Of a stretch of DNA of 9,224 nt, positions 1 through 4,686 are shown piece after piece; position 1 is the first letter of the stretch; each line of letters opens with the position of its first letter. The notes under the pieces are model-generated. The model was not told where the DNA came from, did not search any database, and saw only the letters and a list, made by a program, of their open reading frames with translations. Origin of the DNA: an uncultured Oscillospiraceae bacterium. Lineage in GTDB: Bacteria > Bacillota > Clostridia > Oscillospirales > Oscillospiraceae. The stretch covers positions 1 to 9,224 of the forward strand of contig CAAEKQ010000153.1 in the NCBI GenBank assembly GCA_900756575.1, given 5' to 3'. Made by a program: the position numbers and the translations under genes.

Positions 1-7
1 GGACTCC

Positions 8-31
8 ATCTTTCGCTGCACGGCGAAAGAT
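8..31 (+). repeat. Terminal hairpin A of the left repeat
   Basis: Arms ATCTTTCGC and GCGAAAGAT pair perfectly over 9 bp around the loop TGCACG. The equivalent hairpins at 518-541 and 8761-8784 keep full pairing with different bases at the inner stem positions. Confidence 0.85.
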
Positions 32-48
32 AGAGGAGAAAGGCGTGC

Positions 49-70
49 CAAGGGGATTGCGATCCCCTTG
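49..70 (+). repeat. Second hairpin, left end, with TGCG tetraloop
   Basis: Arms CAAGGGGAT and ATCCCCTTG (9 bp) enclose TGCG, which as RNA is a UNCG-type tetraloop. The matching site at 9187-9206, read on the minus strand, has arms CAAGGGGC and GCCCCTTG with the same loop. Confidence 0.8.
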
Positions 71-357
71 AATTCCCTGGAGTTAATAGTAACAGGAAAC
101 CGGACGTGCTTTGTGCCTACGTGTTCGCAATGGTGCATTTGACGCGATTACGTCGGCTGCGGCGCTGTCGCTTATCCCCTTGCCTCTGCGTGCTGCGCCC
201 CGAAGTCGAGGCTTCAGCATCGCCGTAGGAAGTGCCCTTGGGGTACGCTGTGGTTGAATGGGTAGCACTTACGCAACCACCCAACTTCCGACTACAAATT
301 AGGCCGGTTATTCTTTCAGTGCCAACGTTTTTGTCGCACATGGTGCTGTACAATCGA

Positions 358-390
358 GTCCGTGGAAGCAGTGCAAAGCACGCCACGGAC
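358..390 (+). repeat. Central hairpin of the left repeat
   Basis: Outer arms GTCCGTGG (358-365) and CCACGGAC (383-390) pair perfectly, with an inner GTGC/GCAC stem. The right copy (8915-8947) keeps both stems and changes only the inner triloop (AAA versus GGA). Confidence 0.75.
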
Positions 391-475
391 GGGCCTAAAT
401 CGCGTAAATTGCATTACGGCGAATACGTGCAAACTACGCACGTCTCCCCTCATTCCCCCGTATAAAAGCGGATTG

Positions 476-500
476 CAAAGGGCGGCTTTGAAGCCCTTTG
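476..500 (-). repeat. Second hairpin, right end of the left repeat
   Basis: Arms CAAAGGGC and GCCCTTTG (8 bp) flank a 9-nt loop. It corresponds to 8801-8827 and occupies the same place relative to the terminal hairpin as the TGCG hairpin does at the opposite end. Confidence 0.75.
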
Positions 501-517
501 GCGTGTCTTTCTCCGAT

Positions 518-541
518 ATCTTTCTTCACGCAAAGAAAGAT
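518..541 (-). repeat. Terminal hairpin B of the left repeat
   Basis: Arms ATCTTTCTT and AAGAAAGAT pair perfectly over 9 bp; the loop read on the minus strand is TGCGTG. Compared with hairpins A and C the two innermost base pairs are changed on both arms together. Confidence 0.85.
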
Positions 542-544
542 GTC

Positions 545-660
545 GCCGCCGGAGGCCGTTCGTTCCGCAGAGCGTCCCGTGATATCGAGAAACACCAATA
601 TTGCGCCGCCGGAGGCCGTCAGTCAACAACCGCACCTCGTAAAAACGCAAAAATCTAACG
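545..660 (-). repeat. Short degenerate 60-bp tandem array (left)
   Basis: Read on the minus strand, CTCCGGCGGC occurs at 605-614 and 545-554, exactly 60 bp apart, preceded by a partial unit containing GCGTTTTTACG. The units resemble those of the right array (8510-8757), including the TTGCGTTTTTAC block. The array runs towards the terminal hairpin at 518-541, mirroring the right-hand arrangement. Only one full and one partial unit remain before the terminator. Confidence 0.7.
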
Positions 661-666
661 AATAGC

Positions 667-701
667 AAAAGACCCGCCGCAGTCCCCCGCGCGGGTCTTT
701 T
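667..701. terminator. Symmetrical (possibly bidirectional) terminator
   Basis: A perfect 11-bp stem, AAAAGACCCGC (667-677) with GCGGGTCTTTT (691-701), encloses a 13-nt loop. The plus direction continues with a T-rich CCCTTTTTC tail; the minus direction ends in four Ts. It lies about 110 nt downstream of the phage regulator gene and probably ends minus-strand transcription from it. Confidence 0.75.
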
Positions 702-718
702 CCCTTTTTCATGCTCCC

Positions 719-779
719 ATCATACCACGTTTTCCTTCCATTGTCTTCCATTATTTTTCCATTTTGCAGAAATTTTCAA
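719..779 (-). promoter_or_regulatory. Candidate minus-strand promoters after the phage regulator
   Basis: One candidate is TTGAAA (774-779), 18-nt spacer, AATAAT (750-755). A second is AAGACA (742-747), 17-nt spacer, TATGAT (719-724). Both point towards the terminator at 667-701 and the left repeat. No gene follows, so the product would be a very short RNA or read-through into the repeat. The calls rest only on consensus matching. Confidence 0.4.
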
Positions 780-812
780 GAAAATTTGCCTCAAAACCGT
801 CCCCGCAACCGC

Positions 813-1241
813 CTAAATTCCGTACAGCGCCGACGTAAACCGCTCCAGCGCCCCATCCCGCCGCCGGTAGACCATGGATTTTTCCAATTCCAGCTCCTCG
901 CAGAGTCGATCCAAATTTCCCCGCCCCGGCTCCATGTACATCCGCCGCAGCACCAGCCGCTCCGGCTCACTCAGGGCCGAAAGCGCCCCGTCCATCACCG
1001 AAATCCACCGCTTTGTGTCCTCCAAACGCCGCTCCAGCTCCTTCCGCGCCACGAGATTATTTACCATTCGATCGTCTCTCTGTGAATGTGATTCTACCAC
1101 CGTCCCCCCACAGAAGGATGGAGATTTCAGCCCCTCCGCCTCGAATTCCAGCCGCCGAATCTCCTCCGACAGGCTTTGAATTGCCGCTCGCCGGGTGGAA
1201 TACAGCTGTAATTTCTCCTTTGCCTCCAGTTTCCAGTTCAT
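813..1241 (-). CDS. Phage regulator with sigma-70 region-4-like helix-turn-helix (ArpU/DUF1492-like)
   Basis: A 142-residue protein. The first ~35 residues and residues 60-85 are charged and helical, probably coiled coil. Residues 88-137 form a sigma-region-4-like helix-turn-helix, beginning ALSALSEPERLVLRRMY and continuing through LCEELELEKSMVYRRRDGAL. Small Firmicute phage proteins of this design control late or packaging genes; that role is inferred here because no late genes are nearby. The start at 1241 is chosen because AAGGAGG (1250-1256) lies 8 nt upstream; the in-frame ATG at 1292 lacks such a site. It follows the replisome organizer by 66 nt on the same strand and is probably co-transcribed with it, ending near 667-701. 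The family assignment is from pattern memory; the helix-turn-helix is firmer than the exact family. Confidence 0.8.
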   Translation of the reverse strand: MNWKLEAKEKLQLYSTRRAAIQSLSEEIRRLEFEAEGLKSPSFCGGTVVESHSQRDDRMVNNLVARKELERRLEDTKRWISVMDGALSALSEPERLVLRRMYMEPGRGNLDRLCEELELEKSMVYRRRDGALERFTSALYGI

Positions 1242-1307
1242 AAATCCTTCCTCCTTGTAGAATTTCCAATATTGAATCTGTGAACCATGCATTTTTACAT
1301 CAAGACA

Positions 1308-2198
1308 TCATGTCCCCTCCCCCCTCAATTCCTCCCGCAACTGCTCCATTCTTCGCCGTGATTCGGCAACATCCTGTGCCCCCGGGACAGGGATCGACGA
1401 GTTTCCACCGGATTTATTTACCTTTCTCCGCGCTTCCCGTTCTTTGAATTCACCCAGTGTTTTAACCCCGTTATTCCGCCAATTCCGGAGAATCCCTCGC
1501 ACATAGCCCCAATTCAGCTTGCCGTTGTCCCGGGCAATTTCCAGTGATTGGAGCAATAGCCCCTCCTCCATTTCGTCTGCCAGAGACAATAGTTCCTCCA
1601 GCGCGGATTCTCTCAAGGATAGCTGGGGCGAAAACAGGGAATTTAGTTTTGATTTTGACCACGAGGACGCCTCAGACGAAGACATATGTTCTTCTCTTCT
1701 CTTGTCATCTGTCGTCTTGTCTAGTCTAGGGGCGTGACGATTTGCATTCGTCACGGCGTCCGTCACGTGACGCGTCACGTGATTCGTTGCATAGCTAACA
1801 TTTTCTTTCGCCGATTCCTCCTTTTTTCGCAGGCGATATTGTCTTGACCGTTCGCGACTGCGATTCTTGTCCCGCCGATACATATCAATGATCGCAGGCG
1901 CGTACTCAACCCAGTCATGCAGTGCGTATCCATTCTCCGTTTCATCTAACCACCGTGTTTCCACAAGTAATTGACATAACTTTCCCGCATAACTGGACGA
2001 GTACCCCACCGCGTCCGCAATCGCCCGTTCCGGGAATCCGCTCAAATCCCCATCCGGGGCATTTTTCGCCGCCCAGAGCCACAGCGAAACCACAATCCCC
2101 ACGGCCTCGCTGTTCCGCCGCAGCTTCATACGATCCACCAGCGCATAAATCTTCGGATGATCTGCCAAGTTCGAATAGACCTGTATCCACGGTAGCAT
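1308..2198 (-). CDS. Phage-type replisome organizer (winged helix plus DnaD-like C-terminus)
   Basis: A 296-residue initiator-like protein expected to bind a phage origin and recruit the host helicase loader. Residues 1-100 look like the winged-helix N-terminus of Firmicute phage replication proteins: WIQVYSNLADHPKIYALVD at 4-22, APDGDLSGF at 47-55 and ALHDWVEYA at 92-100. A long charged, low-complexity linker (about 105-190) follows. Residues 195-255 are DnaD-like, with the YxxxIxxxW signature as YVRGILRNW (232-240) and then GVKTLGEF. The C-terminus is charged. Start: AAGGAG (2207-2212) is 8 nt upstream of the ATG. The linker is encoded by a region of short repeats and a 20-bp palindrome (1733-1782) that may be the origin. 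The usual partner genes (helicase loader, SSB, resolvase) are absent, so this is a remnant or a minimal replicon. Confidence 0.88.
   Translation of the reverse strand: MLPWIQVYSNLADHPKIYALVDRMKLRRNSEAVGIVVSLWLWAAKNAPDGDLSGFPERAIADAVGYSSSYAGKLCQLLVETRWLDETENGYALHDWVEYAPAIIDMYRRDKNRSRERSRQYRLRKKEESAKENVSYATNHVTRHVTDAVTNANRHAPRLDKTTDDKRREEHMSSSEASSWSKSKLNSLFSPQLSLRESALEELLSLADEMEEGLLLQSLEIARDNGKLNWGYVRGILRNWRNNGVKTLGEFKEREARRKVNKSGGNSSIPVPGAQDVAESRRRMEQLREELRGEGT
1733..1782 (-). other. Candidate origin: CGTCACG iterons and 20-bp palindrome inside the initiator gene
   Basis: CGTCACG occurs at 1749-1755, 1761-1767 and 1773-1779, exactly 12 bp apart. Inverted copies (CGTGACG) lie at 1733-1739 and 1766-1772. 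Positions 1763-1782 form a perfect palindrome, TCACGTGACGCGTCACGTGA, and CGTGACGA/TCGTCACG (1733-1740, 1748-1755) flank a 7-nt AT-rich centre. At protein level this gives the linker repeat HVTR-HVTD-AVTN (residues 140-151). In lambda and several lactococcal phages the origin lies within the initiator gene, so this is a plausible iteron origin; binding is inferred. Confidence 0.5.
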
Positions 2199-2255
2199 AG
2201 GTTACACTCCTTCGTCCTGTAGTGAAGTTGGGCTTCCGCCCCGTTGACTATCTTC

Positions 2256-2319
2256 ATTGTACCGCGCATCTCCATTTTCTTCCACTGCCAATTTGGCAAA
2301 TTCCCCGGCCAATGTGGCC
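2256..2319 (-). promoter_or_regulatory. Replisome-organizer promoter with twin operators
   Basis: A TACAAT -10 (minus strand) lies at 2256-2261; the -35 is poor (around 2279-2284). Just upstream are two related 13-bp palindromic sites, TGCCAATTTGGCA (2286-2298) and GGCCAATGTGGCC (2307-2319), sharing GCCAATNTGGC, with centres 21 bp apart (two helical turns). They are candidate sites for the adjacent XRE repressor or a missing activator. Confidence 0.5.
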
Positions 2320-2423
2320 TACCATCCATCCAACGCCACCCGAAAATTGAAAATCCGATCCAATTTCTGTGCAAATCCCGTTCAAAATCGGCATTTCTGC
2401 TCCCAAACCTCTGATTTTTGCTC

Positions 2424-2457
2424 AAAAAAATAGGCGGACACGCACTGCGCATCCGCC
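2424..2457 (-). terminator. Terminator of the XRE repressor gene
   Basis: Read on the minus strand, a hairpin begins with GGCGGA and closes with TCCGCC (2433-2457). Up to 11 bp pair, including two G-T wobbles, around an AGT loop, followed by TATTTTTTT. It lies 20 nt after the stop codon and separates the repressor from the replisome organizer transcript. Confidence 0.85.
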
Positions 2458-2477
2458 CGAATCCATTCCAAATCTGT

Positions 2478-2834
2478 CTAATTTCCGGCGCCTACCGGAA
2501 CCTCCGGCACCGGGAATTCCGGCATCGGCTCTCCCATTCCGCCGACGTACCCCTCCCGCAGGGCCATCAAATAGCGAATCAGCTCCTCCAATCCCCGCCG
2601 ATCCATCCCCGGTTCTGACTGACGCCCGAAAACAAGGTAATCCATGCTCACCCCATAGAGCGCCCCAATGCACGTCAAAAGCTCCACAGAGCAGCCCCGC
2701 ATTCCCCGTTCCATCCGGCTCAGGGAACCGGCGGTCAGACCCAACCGATGCGCCGCTTGCTCCTGGCTCCAGCCCTGCTTGAGCCGCAATTGCCGAATCC
2801 GTTCCGCCGTGTCTATCTGGTTATAAGTTAACAT
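2478..2834 (-). CDS. XRE-family transcriptional regulator (phage-repressor type)
   Basis: A 118-residue DNA-binding protein. Residues 8-66 form a Cro/CI-type helix-turn-helix: AERIRQLRLKQGWSQEQAAHRLGL, then TAGSLSRMERGMRGCSVELLTCIGALYGVSMDYLVFG, in which the SQEQAA and SLSRMERG segments are hallmarks of the scaffold and recognition helices. Residues 70-100 form a short helical extension, probably for dimerisation. The last 15 residues are proline-rich (MPEFPVPEVPV). Start: GAGG (2840-2843) lies 5 nt upstream of the ATG. It is monocistronic, with its own promoter (-10 at 2936-2941) and terminator (2424-2457). Palindromes just downstream of the predicted transcription start suggest autoregulation. 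The target is unknown; the replisome organizer promoter next door is the obvious candidate. Confidence 0.9.
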   Translation of the reverse strand: MLTYNQIDTAERIRQLRLKQGWSQEQAAHRLGLTAGSLSRMERGMRGCSVELLTCIGALYGVSMDYLVFGRQSEPGMDRRGLEELIRYLMALREGYVGGMGEPMPEFPVPEVPVGAGN

Positions 2835-2888
2835 AAGTACCTCGCTTTCTCCATGTTCCCATGGAAGTCATGTTGGCTTTCCCACTGT

Positions 2889-2941
2889 GCGCCGCGCTGT
2901 CACGGCGCCAGGATCCGCGATCCTCGGATGATGCCATTGTA
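2889..2941 (-). promoter_or_regulatory. XRE gene promoter with palindromic operator candidates
   Basis: On the minus strand an extended -10, TGCTACAAT, has TACAAT at 2936-2941; I see no good -35. The transcript would start near 2929. Just downstream lie the perfect inverted repeats AGGATC-N3-GATCCT (2910-2924) and GCGCCG-N8-CGGCGC (2889-2908). Their position suits repression of the promoter by its own product, or a structured leader. Confidence 0.5.
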
Positions 2942-3017
2942 GCACATTCGGCCCGTATAATTTGTCGAAAACAGGGAGTGAGGTGAGAGATTTTTCGAAT
3001 TTTCAAGAGAAAAACAG

Positions 3018-3046
3018 AAAAAAGTACGCTGCAATCTCTTGCAGCG
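3018..3046 (-). terminator. Rho-independent terminator of the suf operon
   Basis: On the minus strand, CGCTGCAA and TTGCAGCG pair perfectly (8 bp, 3027-3046) around a GAGA tetraloop, followed by TACTTTTTT. It begins 7 nt after the sufU stop codon and closes the operon. Confidence 0.9.
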
Positions 3047-3053
3047 CACCCTC

Positions 3054-3473
3054 TTACTTCAAAATTTCCTTCAACGTTCGCCATCCCAGCACCGCGCACT
3101 TTGTCCGTGCCGGCATATGGGCGATATCCTGTAGCGCCGAAGCCTCCTCCAGCTCCTCCACTTCCCCGTCGCTGGCCTCGCCCCGGATCATCTTGAAGAA
3201 CAGCTCGCCCAAATGCAAGGCCTCGTCCTTCTTCTTGCCGATAATCATCCCCAGCATGATGTCCACCGACGCCTGAGAAATCGCACAGCCATCCCCCACA
3301 AACGCGCCGTCTACGATGATATCCCCGTCCACCTTCAGTTTCAGGGTAATCTCATCTCCACAGCTTGGGTTCACGCCGTCAAGTATTAAGTCCGCTTCCG
3401 GTAAATCATGCTTATGCTCCGGCCGCAAATTGTGCTCCGTCAGAATCTCATTGTAAAAGCTTCGATTGTTCAC
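3054..3473 (-). CDS. sufU: SufU, Zn-dependent sulfur acceptor for SufS
   Basis: A 139-residue SufU/IscU-fold protein that receives persulfide sulfur from the cysteine desulfurase SufS and passes it to the SufBCD scaffold in the cytoplasm. The expected Zn/active-site residues are present: Cys38 and Asp40 in NPSCGDEI, Cys63 in GDGCAISQAS, and Cys126 in TKCAVLGW. The 18-21 residue insertion between the second and third cysteines that marks SufU over IscU fits the length. The start is GTG at 3471-3473, whose GTGA overlaps the sufS stop codon by 4 nt, with AGGGAGGA about 7 nt upstream. An in-frame upstream ATG at 3605 would add 44 residues read within sufS that resemble nothing in the family. It is the last gene of the operon, before the terminator at 3018-3046. 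Confidence 0.97.
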   Translation of the reverse strand: MNNRSFYNEILTEHNLRPEHKHDLPEADLILDGVNPSCGDEITLKLKVDGDIIVDGAFVGDGCAISQASVDIMLGMIIGKKKDEALHLGELFFKMIRGEASDGEVEELEEASALQDIAHMPARTKCAVLGWRTLKEILK

Positions 3474-4684
3474 AGTCCCATCCTCCCTCTCAGAGTACTC
3501 AGGCTCTCCCCCAGCCGATCCACCTCGTCCGTGGTGTTGTAAAACAGAAAGCTGGCCCGGGTCGAGGAACGACATCCCAGATGCTGGAGCAGCGGCTGGG
3601 CACAATGGTGCCCCGAACGGACATTTACCCCGTCCGACTCCAAAATTTCCGCCACATCATGGGGGTGAACCCCGTCCACAAGGAAGTTCACAATACCCGT
3701 ATGGTTCCTGGGGTCCTTGGAACCAAGCACCTGAATCCCCGGAATTTTGGTAATTCCCTCCATGGCACGGGCAACCAGCAGTTCCTCCTGCGCCATCACA
3801 TCGGTAAATCCGATTTTCTCAAGGTAATCCATGGCCGCCGCCAGACCCACGGCCCCCGCCGCGTTCACGGTGCCCGCCTCAAACCTGTGGGGCACCTCCG
3901 CGTAGGTTGCGCCGGTGCGGGTGACGGATTCGATCATCTCGCCGCCGGTGAGGAACGGGGGCATCTGCTCCAGCAGCTCCATTTTGCCCCAGAGCACGCC
4001 GATTCCCATTGGCCCCAGGAGCTTGTGGCCCGAAAATGCCAGGAAGTCCACGCCCAGCTTTGTAACATTTACAGGCATATGCGGCACCGACTGCGCCCCA
4101 TCCAGCACCACCACGGCGCCCACACGATGGGCCCGTTCCACAATTTCCGCAACCGGCGAAACACATCCCAAAACGTTGGACACATGGGTCACTGCCACCA
4201 GCTTTGTCTTCCCGTTGATCCCCTCGTCCAGGGTCTTCTGCGTGAAGCTGCCATCCGGTTCGCAGTCCAGATAACGCAGGGTCGCGCCGGTCTTCTTGCA
4301 AACCATCTGCCAGGGCAGCAGATTGCTGTGGTGCTCCAGAATGCTCACCGCCACCTCGTCCCCGGCCTTCAACGTGGAAAGGCCATAGGTGTACGCCACC
4401 AGGTTCAGGCTCTCGCTGGCGTTCCGAGTGAAGATCACCTCACTGGGGTTTTTCGCCCCAATAAACCGTGCCACTCTCGCCCGAGAATTCTCATAAGCAT
4501 CCGTGGCCGCAAGGCTCAGGGGATAGAACCCCCGCATGGGATTTGCGTTGGAATTGCAGTAAAAATCGCAGATCGCATCCAGCACGCACTGGGGCCGCTG
4601 GGCCGTGGCGGCATTGTCGAGATACGCCTCACCGTAGTCCCGCAGCAGCGGAAAATCCTGCCGAATTTTCTGTACGTCCAGCAT
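3470..4684 (-). CDS. sufS: SufS, group II cysteine desulfurase
   Basis: A 404-residue PLP enzyme that converts L-cysteine to alanine, loading persulfide on an active-site cysteine for transfer to SufU. Length is normal for the family. Visible landmarks: YLDNAATAQRP (21-31), His118-His119 in the EHHSN motif that stacks on PLP, Asp195 and Gln198 in VLDGAQS, the Schiff-base lysine Lys221 in FSGHKLLGP, Arg357 in the NVRSGHHCAQP motif (354-364) with catalytic Cys361, and Arg376 in STRASF. The SGHHCAQP setting is that of group II (SufS/CsdA) enzymes rather than IscS/NifS. Start: AGGAGG (4695-4700) sits inside the 3' end of sufD, whose stop lies 2 nt away; a 4-nt overlap joins it to sufU. Translation of the three genes is probably coupled. 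Confidence 0.98.
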   Translation of the reverse strand: MLDVQKIRQDFPLLRDYGEAYLDNAATAQRPQCVLDAICDFYCNSNANPMRGFYPLSLAATDAYENSRARVARFIGAKNPSEVIFTRNASESLNLVAYTYGLSTLKAGDEVAVSILEHHSNLLPWQMVCKKTGATLRYLDCEPDGSFTQKTLDEGINGKTKLVAVTHVSNVLGCVSPVAEIVERAHRVGAVVVLDGAQSVPHMPVNVTKLGVDFLAFSGHKLLGPMGIGVLWGKMELLEQMPPFLTGGEMIESVTRTGATYAEVPHRFEAGTVNAAGAVGLAAAMDYLEKIGFTDVMAQEELLVARAMEGITKIPGIQVLGSKDPRNHTGIVNFLVDGVHPHDVAEILESDGVNVRSGHHCAQPLLQHLGCRSSTRASFLFYNTTDEVDRLGESLSTLRGRMGL

Positions 4685-4686
4685 TG

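Larger units (their letters stand above)
1..541 (+). repeat. Left copy of a ~530-bp structured non-coding repeat
   Basis: This gene-free stretch is a repeat whose second copy lies in inverted orientation at 8761-9224. Matching blocks include 103-156 with the minus strand of 9101-9153, about 268-300 with the minus strand near 9000-9035, and 358-390 with the minus strand of 8915-8947. The element is also roughly symmetrical within itself: each end has a 24-nt hairpin, then a GGAGAAAGRCRYGCCAA-like block, then a second hairpin, then a related inverted block (103-156 versus 395-443). The left copy has about 48 nt more than the right copy between 198 and 268. Open frames exist but change at all codon positions between copies, so I do not call genes. 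It could be a MITE-like element or a structured-RNA repeat; the family is not recognised. Confidence 0.8.

Noticed and set aside
1..541. Insertion sequence with a transposase gene
   Set aside because: No frame in the repeat is long enough for a transposase or shows a DDE or HUH motif; at most it is a non-autonomous element.
232..658. Plus-strand open frames in the left repeat (232-465, 362-658)
   Set aside because: They run across hairpins and array units, and the second frame is not maintained in the right copy.
1242..1292. Extended start of the phage regulator at 1292
   Set aside because: The extension encodes the ribosome binding site AAGGAGG as amino acids; the ATG at 1241 is ideally spaced from it.
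2307..2319. GGCC-N5-GGCC inverted repeat as a separate hairpin or terminator
   Set aside because: It is too short and lacks a T-run; it is better read as the second copy of the GCCAATNTGGC operator.
2126..2452. Minus-strand frame across the replisome-organizer promoter
   Set aside because: It crosses the XRE terminator and the twin operators and overlaps the well-supported initiator gene in another frame.
2821..3099. 92-codon minus-strand frame upstream of and overlapping the XRE start
   Set aside because: It spans the suf terminator and the XRE promoter. Its internal 38-codon form would begin inside the -10 region, and the shorter forms have no ribosome binding site.
3474..3605. 44-residue N-terminal extension of SufU
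   Set aside because: It lies wholly within sufS, has no family match, and a GTG with a good ribosome binding site at 3473 gives the normal SufU length.
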